A stretch of DNA of 64,000 nt from Sphagnum magellanicum (Eukaryota; Streptophyta; Sphagnopsida; Sphagnales; Sphagnaceae): assembly GCA_021904315.1 (NCBI GenBank), contig CM038919.1, positions 11,897,666 to 11,961,665 on the forward strand. The letters are read 5' to 3'. The notes beneath the pieces were generated by a model. That model saw only the letters and a list, made by a program, of their open reading frames with translations. It was not told the DNA's origin and ran no database searches. This document shows positions 24,211 through 34,465 of the stretch, piece after piece; the first letter of the stretch is position 1; each line of letters opens with the position of its first letter. The position numbers and the translations under genes were made by a program.

Positions 24211-24599
24211 GAAAATGGCTGACTCTGCCTGGAGGGCCTGTCACTTGTAGCATCTGGAGCACTTGCCTTTCCTGTTCTTCCTTTCTCCTCTCAATCAGGA
24301 AAAGTTTATGAAAAAAAACAGGAAAAAAAGAAAACATGTTTATGATGGAAAAATAGAAAAAATACATATTACTTTTTTAAAAAAGAAACCCTATAGCCTA
24401 CCCTACCTAGACAATATAACTGGTGGTTTGCAAGGTGACTATTTGAAAACTGACCTTTATGCATAATTTATTATTAAAAAAAAAACCCAAGTAAATTGAT
24501 AACCAGGGGTATTACTTTGACAATGAAATTGTTAACTCATGAGTCTAAATTTTTCAATAAGATTGATACCTTATGTGATCCAATTTTAAAATAGTATTA

Positions 24600-25030
24600 T
24601 TATTTACTATTTTCCCCCTCAAAATCACTTCTTTTTCAATTTTTCAATTTTCAATTTCACTTTTCTGCGAATTTTTTCCAATAAATAAAAGGGCTGGGGA
24701 TGACCATTCAGGCTCACCTGGTGTTTAATTGAGAGCCAATTGCACTTGCTACTGATTTTGTCATTCTGCAACTACATCCCTACTCTTAATGTCAAGAAAG
24801 GGGTCCTCTATGGCCGGCCTACAAATTTCTCATTGGGCTTGACTCCTTAATTTTAATGCTAAGGGTTAGGTCCTCGGTGGCAGATTCTGCCACTTAAGCC
24901 CTTGATGCCATTATTTTTACCAGAGCACTGAAAAGTGAAATGAAAAATTCAAAAATTCAAAAATTCAAAAATGAAGTGATTTTGGAGGGTTTCAAAAGCC
25001 AAAAGTGAGGGGAGAAAATAGTAAAAGATT
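24600..25030. repeat. Foldback repeat with arms of about 65 and 95 bp
   Basis: The left arm (about 24601-24665) reads TTTACTATTTTCCCCCTC, AAAATCACTTC, a run of TTTTTCAAT units and TTTCACTTTTC. The right arm (about 24931-25028) is its reverse complement with length changes: GAAAAGTGAAAT, a run of AAAAATTC units, GAAGTGATTTTGGAGGG and GAAAATAGTAAA. The spacer is about 265 bp and holds no recognised gene. It could be a MITE or foldback element, or a source of small RNA. Confidence 0.65.
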
Positions 25031-25263
25031 GCCAGATTTCTACATTGGATTTTCAGTGTGTCACCATGACTATAGACAGTTGTTTAAAAAACTGTACTTC
25101 ATATCGGAGGGATGTAGCTATGTCATCCCCTCTATTTAAAATAGAAGCATAAGGGCTTCCACATGACACACCATTTTAGCTTTTATATATATGTGACAAT
25201 TCAACTTTAGGCAAAGTATTTTGGAAAAAATCAGAAAATAAAACCACCAACAAAGGAGCCAAT

Positions 25264-25572
25264 GTGTTCAAATGTAAGTTAACTCCAATTTTAGAAAGTA
25301 TCTTCTTAGCAGGCCAACTAGGGCTCATGCAAACCTTAGTTGGCCTCATGCAAACCTACCTAGACAGAAGAGCACTACCTCTTGAGCAAAAAACCCCTCC
25401 TTCAACCTGGAATAAAAATGTTGTGCCCTCCCCAGTCCATGCTAAGCCTTCTCATTGGTTGCATGATTTTATTTTTTCTAAAACTCTTGGTCACCATTTT
25501 CAACCTGGGCTAATAATAATATCCCTTCCTGAGAGTGTGGGTATTCATACTATTGCAATTCATATTTACTAG
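25264..25572 (+). CDS. Hypothetical 102-codon ORF, unrecognised
   Basis: The frame has two tandem LMQT-containing segments and then a less repetitive part with KNVVPSPVHAKPSHWLHDFI. The frame continues as sense codons for some distance after the stop. It stands between the foldback repeat and the CATC modules and may be part of a mobile element. No family was recognised. Confidence 0.2.
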   Translation: MFKCKLTPILESIFLAGQLGLMQTLVGLMQTYLDRRALPLEQKTPPSTWNKNVVPSPVHAKPSHWLHDFIFSKTLGHHFQPGLIIISLPESVGIHTIAIHIY

Positions 25573-25690
25573 GGTAATCCAGTTGGTGACCGAACATTTA
25601 AACTCTCAGGGCAGGCCAGATCCAAGGGGAAGGTTCCATTGTTTCTAGTGCTCAAACAAAACTTGAACCCCTTCTATCAGTGCATCTGGT

Positions 25691-25819
25691 TACATATAGT
25701 AAAGGACGTCATGAAACATCATTTCATCCATCTATGCCATCATCCATCCGTCCTGTCATGGTTTGTTTACTTTGACGGGGTGGAGAAATAGTGGAATACA
25801 GATGCGACGCAGCGAGCAA
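25691..25819 (+). repeat. CATC-rich dispersed module, copy 2
   Basis: It starts TACATATAGTAAAGGACGTC, has the CATC/CGTC run and TCATGGTTTGTTTACT, then TGGAGAAATAGTGGAATACA and GCGACGCAGCGAGC. Copy 3 follows directly, so the two form a tandem pair. Confidence 0.7.
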
Positions 25820-25947
25820 AGTAAAGGACGTCGTGAAACATCATTTCATCCATCCGTCCCATCATCCATCCCTCCATCCGTCTCATCATGGTCTGTTTAC
25901 TCCAACGGTGCAGAGAAAGAGTGAAATATAAGTGTGGCACGACGAAC
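25820..25947 (+). repeat. CATC-rich dispersed module, copy 3
   Basis: It starts GTAAAGGACGTCGTGAAAC and ends GTGTGGCACGACGAAC. The ends carry an imperfect inverted CGTCGTG heptamer (plus strand near the start, minus strand near the end). An orphan Helitron-type tail follows immediately. Confidence 0.7.
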
Positions 25948-25949
25948 AA

Positions 25950-26043
25950 ATGTATCGTCAAATACACACACACCTATGCATTAGGCATGGGGTTCAAACC
26001 TGTGAATTAGGCACGGGGTTCAAACCTATGCATTAGGCACGGG
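25950..26043 (+). mobile_element. Orphan Helitron-associated 3' tail with repeated GGTTCAAACC box
   Basis: ATACACACACACCTATGCAT is followed by three copies of ATTAGGCA(C/T)GGGGT, two of which continue TCAAACC. The same ACACACACAC-GCATTAGGCA order follows both Helitron helicase remnants. GGTTCAAACC resembles a tRNA B box, but no matching A box is placed correctly, so I do not call it a SINE. Confidence 0.45.
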
Positions 26044-26145
26044 GTGCATCCATCTATCCCGTCATCCATTCGTCCATTCGACCGATCATCCATTCGTCTT
26101 GTCATGGTCTGTTTATTTTGACGAGGTGAAGAAAAAGTGGAACCA
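26044..26145 (+). repeat. CATC-rich dispersed module, copy 4 (5' truncated)
   Basis: It is joined directly to the preceding GCATTAGGCACGGGGT tail and has the tetranucleotide run, CATGGTCTGTTTATTTTGAC and AGGTGAAGAAAAAGTGGAAC. The leading AAAGGACGT block is missing. Confidence 0.6.
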
Positions 26146-26213
26146 GCACCCACCAATGCACCAGTTGGCCTTTCTATCCATGGGATGGGCTGCATTTCTT
26201 CATCTAGCCTTAA

Positions 26214-27026
26214 TGACGCGCTCCCAAGTCCCAAGTTAGCCCCAAGTTGGGGCTAAGTCTCTCAAGTTGCAGAAATGTGAGGGACTCGGGGCACGCTCCC
26301 AGCTTCCAGCATTAAAGGGGGTAAAAGGGGAGTGCTGAAAGCTCCAGGATTAGACTAGGAAGATAAACAAGCTTACTTAGTTATTGGTCCTGCATCCAAA
26401 TCCAACCAACAAGTTGGTTAGAACTCATTCTGCACACTTTCAGTGTTGAGACAAGCCACGAGTGACCTTGACTCACCATGGCCCAAACTCGAGGGAAGCC
26501 ACCACCTTCCCCCATATAGTATTCTATGCGTCTCACTGCCGCACTTGCATCCGAATGGCACTTTTTCCTGGGACTCCCAAAGTGGAGTCCCAAAATTGTT
26601 CCGGTTTAGACTCCCAAGACTTTGGGCGTTCATAACTTCTCGCCCCGACTTCAGATTGGGACAAGGTCTGAAGCAAAGTTGTATTTCTCCTCAAGAGCTT
26701 TCCAACAATGTGTCACACTTTACCTGCACGCATCGGGATCAAGTCGATTCTTGACTTTTAGTGGTCGAGAGCCAAACTGGCAGTTTGACTCCCAGCCCTT
26801 CTTTCAACCATAACTTGTGCTGCAGATGTCCAAATGGCTCATGTGAGGCCATTTTGGACATCTACACTTCAAGACCTTTCCAACGATATAAATAACACCC
26901 TGATGCAAGGTGTTTTGACCCCTGCAATCGAACTTTAAAATTTTGGGAGTCCCGAAGGACTCCCAAGTCCCATTTTCGGGAATGTGAGTGGTGACCTCCC
27001 ACTTCCTTCAAAGTGGGGTTGCGACA
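26214..27026 (-). mobile_element. Solo LTR-like element, copy F (short type)
   Basis: This 813-bp minus-strand copy runs from TGACGCGCTCCC to GGTTGCGACA on the plus strand, with a perfect target duplication cttaa (26209-26213 and 27027-27031). It is the short type, like E and G. The TATA-like box lies at about 26513-26525 (reverse strand ATACTATAT) and the palindrome at 26767-26793. Confidence 0.85.
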
Positions 27027-27149
27027 CTTAATCACTCAACTTTTTTTAGTTTCTGACCAATGAGTTTTTTTTAGGCTGTTTTTTTTTCTCAACCCTGACC
27101 TTCATACTACCTTCTCACCTAGAATACAATACAAAAGAAGAGGAGAAAA

Positions 27150-27600
27150 GAGAAAGAAGAATAGAAAAAAGGACCCGGACAAGTTGCAGGTGGTCAGAAG
27201 CTGGGTCAAACTAATAGCCATTAAATGGCATAATTGACATTCAAAAGATATTTCGCTACATAATTAGGAGCTTCGAAGATTATTTGTTATAGAAGAGAAG
27301 TAAGGACTTGGCCAAGTTGCGAGTGGTCGTTAGCCGGGTTTCATTAATGATAAGCCATTATATGTCGTAATTGGCACTCAAGAAAGATTCTGCTATAATT
27401 GGGAACTTCTTTGGAGAGTAGGAGCTTGGGAGATTATTGCTAGAGAAGGAAAAAAAAAAGGGAATTGGACAAAAGACCTGACCAAGCTGTGGGTGGTCAT
27501 TATCCAGTTTTGATTAACAAACCATTATATGATGTAATTGGCAATTAGGAAAGATTCTGCAACATAATTAGGAACTTCTTTGGAGATTATTTGTTGGACA
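27150..27600. repeat. Three diverged tandem units of about 130-170 bp
   Basis: AAGTTGCAGGTGGTC, AAGTTGCGAGTGGTC and AAGCTGTGGGTGGTC occur at 27181, 27314 and 27484, each followed by an AGCC.GG...CATTA block, a GTAATTGGCA block and AGATTATTTGTT. Units also begin with an A/G-rich stretch. Confidence 0.7.
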
Positions 27601-28005
27601 TCACGAATTTCTATGTGCCCTTTTGCAATATATTTTTGAATGAGCTTTGACCTTAAGAAACTCAGGGTGAATGGTGGAATATCGTTCCTATGTGACCATT
27701 ATGATGTTAAAAATTTGATGGTGAAAGTGAAGGTAAAGATTGTAAAACAAAACAAAAATAAAAGAATATTACTTAAATAATGTTGAGATTAGGGATTTTT
27801 TTTCAATTTTGTGAGGTTGAAAAAATGGAAAAAAATTCCCAATTTGAAAAGAAGATTTTAATTGCATTGACAAAACAAATTTGTCTAAAACATTCTCAAA
27901 ACAATTTACCCAAAAAAAAAAAAAAAGTTAATTGTGAGTTATGTACTCAACGATATTATTTAGGTAATATTACTAAACTTCACATTTTGAATTTTGTGTC
28001 GTCAT

Positions 28006-28227
28006 CAATTTCCTATTCGAGTGACATTTGCGATCATAATCAACAAGAGTCAAGGTCAAACATTGAACAACGTTGGGGTATATGTGTTGTCTCCAATCTA
28101 TTCCCATGGTTAGCTATATGTTGCTATCTCATAGGTCACAAGCAATGCAAATATCAAGATTTTCAGCGGCCAAGGTCCTGATGGATACATGCGAAATGTT
28201 GTATATAAAGAGGTTTTGAAAATGTAG
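28006..28227 (+). pseudogene. Helitron helicase C-terminus, copy 1 (two stops)
   Basis: The frame reads QFPIRVTFAIIINKSQGQTL, the PIF1-like helicase motif V region, then a motif VI equivalent YSHG-stop-LYVAIS-stop-V, and ends VVYKEVLKM. Both stops are TAG in place of Gln and Arg codons, as expected from C-to-T decay of methylated DNA. Rep and the rest of the helicase are not visible upstream. The downstream 60 bases match those after copy 2, so the Helitron 3' region is included. Confidence 0.8.
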
Positions 28228-28285
28228 TTTATAATTGTAGTTTTGTAATATGTACCTTCAAATACACACACACCTGAGCATTAGG
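28228..28285 (+). mobile_element. Helitron-associated 3' tail behind copy 1
   Basis: The sequence after the helicase stop (TTTGTAATATGT, then ACACACACACCTGAGCATTA) matches the tail after copy 2 (29156-29222) and an orphan tail at 25950-26043. In this copy it is joined directly to a CATC-rich module at 28286. I could not fix the exact CTRR end of the Helitron. Confidence 0.5.
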
Positions 28286-28430
28286 CAAGGACGTTGTGAA
28301 ACATCATTTCATCCATCTGTCCCGTCATCCATTCGTCCATCCATCCGGTCATCTATCCATCCCATCATGGTCTGTTTACTCCAATGAGGTGGAGAAAGAG
28401 TGGAATACAGACGTGGCGCGACGAAGAATA
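28286..28430 (+). repeat. CATC-rich dispersed module, copy 5
   Basis: It follows a Helitron tail directly and runs AAGGACGTTGTGAAAC, CATC run, TCATGGTCTGTTTACTCC, AATGAGGTGGAG and ACGTGGCGCGACGAAG. CTCCAATGAGGTGGAG can form a small hairpin in this and related copies. Confidence 0.7.
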
Positions 28431-28990
28431 ATATATATTAGTGTTGTAATTTTTTTTTAATTTTTAATTTTGGGGTTTTTGGACTTAGGTACAGTCTTCT
28501 TGTCTCTTTCTCAGCAACTGAAAGAGTTGGGTTGGGTTTTTTTTTTTTTTTTTTTGAAATTTTATTTAGAATATTGGAAATTTTCAATGCTTTTTCCATT
28601 GCCATAATTTTTTTATTACAGTTCAGTGGATGCCAGAGCGAGCAGCCATTAAGCACACTTTTATTAGATATTGGCAATTTCAAAGCTTGCATTTGCCATA
28701 ATAATAATGGGAATGGATGTCAATTGCCATTTTAGCACACAAACTTAATAGATACATTGGTAATTCGAATGATCAGATTGCCCAGAAAAACAATTTTGCC
28801 AATAATAATAATATGCTGGATGCCAAAGGTATTATTATGATGCATGTGAAAATTGGCTGCACCAGAAACCCTAACCATTATGAACAGGGAGGGGGTCTGG
28901 ATACTGGAACTTATCAACATACAAAAACAAAGAAATAATTTTCAGCAAATTGATACCTACTAAATAAGTAACTTACTACTTACTTACAAG

Positions 28991-29155
28991 TTGAACAACG
29001 TTGGGATATATTTGGTGTCTCCGGATTATTCCCATGGTCTGCTGTATGTTGCTATCTCACGGGTCACAAGCAGTGCAAACATCAAGATTTTCAGCGACCA
29101 GGGTCCCGATGCATACATGCGGAATGTCGTATATAAAGAGGTTTTGGAAATGTAG
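28991..29155 (+). pseudogene. Helitron helicase C-terminus, copy 2 (open but truncated)
   Basis: Fifty-four codons are open: LNNVGIYLVSPDYSHGLLYV, then AISRVTSSANIKIF and GPDAYMRNVVYKEVLEM before TAG. YSHGLLYVAISRV is helicase motif VI of PIF1-like Helitron proteins. Similarity to copy 1 starts sharply at TTGAAC, preceded by CTTACAAG, which resembles a splice acceptor; the element may carry an intron here or the copy may be truncated. About 60 bp of shared 3' sequence follows, ending near the GGCATGAGGTTCAAACTAG stretch. Confidence 0.8.
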
Positions 29156-29521
29156 TTTGTAATTGTAATTTTGTAATATGTACTATCAATACACACACAC
29201 TTGTGCATTAGGCATGAGGTTCAAACTAGTATTCTATAATGAATCTAAACACTTGCAAGGCCAACAAACCCATTTTGTAGTGAATGGATAATTGAGCATT
29301 CCTGACTCCTTACTTTCTGAACCTTTGTTGGCTCTGCCCTCCAGGGTAGAGACATTGTGATGCACCCAGAAACAGGCCAAATGTTGGTACCTACATTCTA
29401 GGGTCATGTGGAGCCCACTGCAGAAAGATTTCCAGCATAACTAGCATAACTGAAGGATCCTCTTGGGCTTCACCATGCTAACCACCATTTGTTTTCAATT
29501 TACTTGTTCAATGTTTATCAC

Positions 29522-29671
29522 TTTTTTCTTTCTTTCTTTCTTTTTGACTCACAACAGGAGACCCAACCCGACAAGCCTATGGCACCCCCAAGTCAAGCTC
29601 TGCAGCAGAGGGCTGGCAGGACTTTCACCTGCACACCAGCGGGTCTATTCCACTGAGTGATACCTCTGGGG
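29522..29671 (-). mobile_element. tRNA-derived SINE-like element
   Basis: Read on the minus strand it starts near CCAGAGGTATCACTCAGTGG, an A-box-like TATCACTCAGTGG (29662-29650), then GGTGAAAGTCC as a B-box-like element (29629-29619), an unrelated body of about 70 bp, and a tail of AAAGAAAGAAAGAAA. Spacing of the boxes and the simple 3' tail fit a Pol III-derived SINE. No complete tRNA cloverleaf is present and no clear target duplication was found. Confidence 0.5.
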
Positions 29672-31376
29672 TTTTTCGCCCTTATAAGGGGCAGAGCCAT
29701 TATGGGATGAGCCACAGTTTTCAGGTTAAGGATTTGGTTTAAGGTTAAGCTATTGGGTTTAATAATAAATTAAAACTCAAAATCTCCATTTTACACAATT
29801 CTATAATAAAAAATAGGATTCATAACCCTTTTCAAAGAAACTAGTTTCACATCTCCAAATACGATAATATTGGAGAGAACGTCATTTGCAAAAGTATCCA
29901 GTGGTAAAAAAGTTTTGAGATTGTAAAAACCTTGAAGGATCTTTGATTTGATTTTTTTTTAAATGCTGAACTTATCTCTTTAAAAAGTGATATCCCCTGA
30001 ACACTGGAAATATGCTGATTGTTCTTGTATGTTGGTGTTGAATAAAAAGGTTTTTTCTTTCCAAAACTCTTCTCACTTTCTATTCCTGGGCAAAATACCT
30101 GAATAGCTACAAATAGAAAAAGTATCCAATCCACCCAAAATTAAATTGTATTCTTCCCCAGAGACAACATCACCATAAAAGACATGACTATATGTAATTC
30201 TTGTCCACATTGTTGCTTTCTTTCCTTTTGGATATGCACCACACAAAATCACTAGCTTTGCTTAGGTCTTTTTGTATAGTATGTACGACATAAATCAAGT
30301 GCAAGAGTGTTGAACTTTTTGAGGTTTTTGCGTTTCAGAGTTACACTTGCATGCAAAGATAAATGGTTATTTAGTTTATTTGCAATAGCTATTTAATTGT
30401 CACTGGCCAGCATGATGAAATGTATCACATGTGTAATGCCTAATGCCAAATATATGCAACAATAAACACCACATATTGTACACTGTAATGGATGAAACTG
30501 CAAAATTTATCTCACATACATGTGTCATGAGATGTGATTGTGAGAGAGAAACCACATCCTCTTGTAGTGAGCAGAGTGTAAACTTTGAAACCCAGATTTG
30601 AAAACATCCACTTCACTGCTGGTGATTTGGGTGATATATATATATATCAAACTTCACAATTAATCCCTCAAATCACCTTTTCAAAAACCTGACTGACTAA
30701 CTTCGAGGCAAACGGGTATACATTGTCACTATGTTGCGATCATGATAGGATTCAAACATTAGCTATGTCCTTCACATCAGTATCTGGTTATTGGAATTAT
30801 ACTCAGTTATCTTTGTATTCAAATTGCAACTCTGAAACCCTATACAGTGTTGACGGAATTCTTTATTGAGGACCATGTGAAGAGACATTGAAGACATTTT
30901 GGAATCAAACCAAAAAGCAGATATCCCCTGTTCCCTCTCGAATCATCATGACTGTGTCCGGCTGCGCTTGAGTGTCTGCATTGTTTGAGTGTTCAGGACA
31001 CATTGCATATGTGGTCTGGCCAGGTCAACTGCATAAACCCAAGTAAAACATAGTAAAACAATGCACATGAAATCATACCATGCAGCCTGCTTGCAAGGCC
31101 AATTGTAACATTTCGCCTGTTAAATATAGGGACTAGGAGGCCTCCCTCAAGAAGGTGAAGGTACCAAGGTAAATGGTTTGACTGATGTCAATAAAAAAAC
31201 TAAGTAATTTAAAACTAAGACAATCGTCACCAAAAGCAATTGGAACTAGATTACTTGTTTGATGTCTGATCCTTTAGATAGGTGGTCACGGGTTTAAAAT
31301 TGCCTGGAAGGAGCAAGATGCATACAATCAATTTGTTTCCCTTTGAACATGTTTCTTCATCATGCTGAACAAGCAT
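29672..31376. other. No recognisable feature
   Basis: AT-rich sequence between the SINE-like element and the hAT element. A short TATATATATA run lies near 30636-30646. No gene is supported. Confidence 0.4.
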
Positions 31377-31384
31377 CTGCAAAC

Positions 31385-32262
31385 CAGTGTTGGGTGGGTA
31401 TCACAATTTTATGATACCCGGTTAAATTTTTGTGCTGGGCAAGGGTATCAACATTTTTATAAAAAAAATTAATTGGTTCTCACAATGTTGGTTCTCAGAA
31501 ATTTGAAAATGGTCAGTTATCCTTTGTCAGTTCTCACAAACCAGATATTACTTTATTTTTAAAATTTAAATTAAAAATAAGATTAAATGATTATTGATTT
31601 GATTTCTTTTTTTAAGGATAGTTCTGGCTTTTTGAAAAAATTCAAAATCAAAGGACCTCTAGTTCAAGGTTTTTGAAAGATTTTTCAAAAAAATCATCAT
31701 TTAAAATAAACTCTTCAAACATCATTACCATCAAACCTAGCCTACCATAAATAGATACCTACCACCAAATACTAGCCCTCCCTTTGATTTACCATCTCCC
31801 AAAGCAAATTAAATTTCACAAGTAAATTTTGATGTGGATCTAGTGATGACAGTGTCCTTTCTTTAGTCCTAATTAAATTAGGTTGACTTAAACATTGTAC
31901 TTCCAAAGTTCAAACTCATGATCCATGAATGATCAACAAGATCCAATAAATAAAACATTGTTTTGTTTTGCATAGAAACATAATTAAGTTTGACACTCAT
32001 AACTTCTTTCTCATTGCTTGTACTAATTTTTTTCGATAGCTAAACCCTGAGACCCTAACCCAGGTAAAGGGTCAAACCTTACCTAGTTCTCTGATTTTTT
32101 TAAAAAACCGATTCTCACATCCAATTCTCACACAAGTGAGAATTGATAGGTCGATTTTCAATCAGGGTATCATTCATGGTGATGCCCTTGAGGGGTAGAT
32201 TGAGATGCTCGAGTGATATCCTGATAATGCTCAGTGATATTTGTGATACCCGCCCAACACTG
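31385..32262. mobile_element. Non-autonomous hAT-type element (878 bp)
   Basis: The ends are inverted repeats: CAGTGTTGGGTGGGTATCAC at the left and, reversed, CAGTGTTGGGCGGGTATCAC at the right, differing at one base in 20. They are flanked by an 8-bp target duplication with 7 of 8 matches (ctgcaaac at 31377-31384, cagcaaac at 32263-32270). CAGTG ends and 8-bp duplications are hAT hallmarks. There is no transposase frame inside, so it depends on another copy for movement. Confidence 0.85.
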
Positions 32263-32270
32263 CAGCAAAC

Positions 32271-34450
32271 CCGCACAGGACATCGCACTGACACCTGCAA
32301 AGTTAGAAACTTCAAAGTGGTTTCAACACCTGCGGGTTAACTCACACCAGTGTTTTGTTTTCTGACGAATTAGCGCCAGATTTCTACTTTAAAAAATCCC
32401 TGGCTGCCAATACAAAGGGGGTTTTTGATTTAAGATCGCCTAAAAGCGACGGCAACTTTTTCTTTTTGTGGGAGGGTGTCGCCACATTTATGTGTATCGG
32501 CTACAGGTTTAAGAGTTCCTTGAAATACTGTCGCCAAGTTGACGAAATCTGTCTGAATCTGCCTAGGGATGCTCGCTTCCCTGACTCCATCAGCAAATTG
32601 AAAACAAGCCACTGACTCACACCTACCCTTGGTCCCAGTTTACTCTTGGGCCCAGTTGTAGGTGCGGGTTCACCTTGGCCCAGTTGTAGGTGTGGGTTCA
32701 TCCTGGCATAATTGTTTTTCAAGATTGTGACAGCCTTAATGATTGATGATATTCAGATTTTTTTAATCTACCAGACTGCCCAAGATCTAATTTCTTTGCA
32801 GAGCGGCCTGGCCCAAGAGATTTTCTTGATGTCTCTGATGGGTGGAATGTCAGTCAGTGGTGGGGTACTTACATTTTCCTTTTTCTCTATTCACCACCAC
32901 CACATTTCCTGCGTGGCCTGTTGACGAGTTCACGGTCCACGATATGTCTCGTGGGTGAAGAAGCAGGAGTGGGGGGAATTATCTGTAACTTTTTCCAGGA
33001 TCTTATTCTGGTCACTGTTGGTTCACAAGCCATGGTAATTGTGAACCATGCATTGCACCTTGGATTGGGGACAGAGAGCTCATTCCTGTTTACATTACGT
33101 AGGACTATGTACATCTTTTGATATTCCCATTCCATACATTACATTTGTGATTCTCATCATGAAACTTTTGCCCTTCTATTTTCTTTTAAGGTCTCCGGGT
33201 CCACAGCAGCTGGATATGGGAGAACCTAAAGCTAATCTTTTGGGAGTTCAATGGATTCCACCATTGTTGGGTGGTTACCGAAAAATGGGAAGATGGTAAC
33301 CGGTGGTTCTCAAAGATATGTATGCACTGTGGTTTTTAAAAATCAAATCAAACAATAAAGTTCTAATTTATACCCAGTCACGGTTCTCAAAAATCTGAGA
33401 ACAGACTCTGATATATACAATCGCAGTTCTCAAAAAATCTAAGAACTAGTCAAACATCCTTCAATGAAATTGCTGGTTCTTTAGCTGGTTATTTCAAGAA
33501 AGCTGCTGACTCTTCGAGGTTTTCTGTGAAAGAAATTGAAACCAGAGTTTCTTTGACTCTGAAATTTTTAAAAACAAAAACCAGAGGTTGTTTTATTCCA
33601 ATTTTTTTAAAAATCAGAACTGAAGGTTCTTTGATTTTTAAATTTCTTGAAAACCAAAAGCTGAGGCTATTGAAACAAATCAGATGGCCACCTGTTACTG
33701 GATTCACTAAAGAGAATGTGAGAATATGTTTTTTCTCACACAAAGGGCTGCAGCTCATGACAAGTCTTAGGTAAACTTTGTGGGTTCATTCATTATAATG
33801 TGCATTATGGCATGTTTGTTATGTCATGTATTACATTAAAATTATAATTTGACGTTGAGTTATTACACCTATTACACACACATAAAAGAGTGATTTTCTC
33901 ACATGAAAAGTTGCAACACATGTAACATGCGAGATAAACTTTGTGGTTTCATTTATAACAACGTACAATATGTTATATTTATTATGACATATGTTACATT
34001 AAAATCATAATTTGACATTAAGTTATGGCGGTTACCTGTAGCGGTTCAACACAAAAATTTAAGCAGCTAAATTCATAATCATGTACACAATACTAAACTA
34101 AAACTATAAACACTGAAAAAATTAAATTTGCAAGTTGAAGTTGGCAGTTTGTGAGGTTGACACACTAGTTAACCTCGTTGGCAACAGTGCTGCTGCTGCT
34201 GCTCGTTAGAGAGACACTTGTTTACTTCTTTACCTTCTTGAGAAAGTGTCCACGTGAATGCACATTTTATAAGGAAACAGTTGTTTAATTTTTTGCTTAT
34301 GTGTTGGAGCTAGAGCTGGAGACTATCCACAGAATGATAGGTTTGAACTGCTGCAAGTGTGGCGGGGGAGCTCTAGATACTAGTAGGTCCTTCCTTCCTT
34401 AATTCATGTGCAAATGCATCTGCAAGTCACGTTGCCACATGACATACATG
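32271..34450. other. Mixed unrecognised sequence with hAT-like end fragments
   Basis: CATTGTTGGGTGGTTACCG near 33252 resembles the hAT end at 31385, and GGTTCTCAAAAATCTGAGAA near 33383 is palindromic. Open frames at 32.1-33.3 kb overlap on both strands and have no recognised similarity. Confidence 0.35.
33525..33665. repeat. 39-bp tandem repeat, three or more diverged units
   Basis: Translation on the minus strand shows a 13-residue period (NLKIKEPSVLIFK, KIGIKQPLVFVFK, NFRVKETLVSISF). The DNA units are AT-rich and diverged. I read it as a minisatellite, since neither strand has a longer gene-like frame. Confidence 0.55.
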
Positions 34451-34457
34451 TACATAT

Positions 34458-34465
34458 ACTATAAG
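34458..34465 (+). promoter_or_regulatory. Possible TATA box upstream of the hairpin array
   Basis: TACTATAAG lies about 140 bp before the first array unit, after a less AT-biased stretch with a GCT microsatellite (about 34189-34203). If the array is transcribed from the plus strand this is a suitable Pol II site. It is only a sequence match. Confidence 0.2.

Noticed and set aside
25950-26043. SINE with B box GGTTCAAACC
   Set aside because: No A box at the right distance; the sequence is shared with Helitron tails.
27780-28181. 133-codon plus-strand ORF
   Set aside because: Its last part reads the Helitron helicase remnant in the wrong frame, and the first part is Lys/Asn-rich AT sequence.
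29522-29671. Functional tRNA gene on the minus strand
   Set aside because: Box-like sequences exist, but no full cloverleaf or acceptor stem could be traced and an A-rich tail follows.
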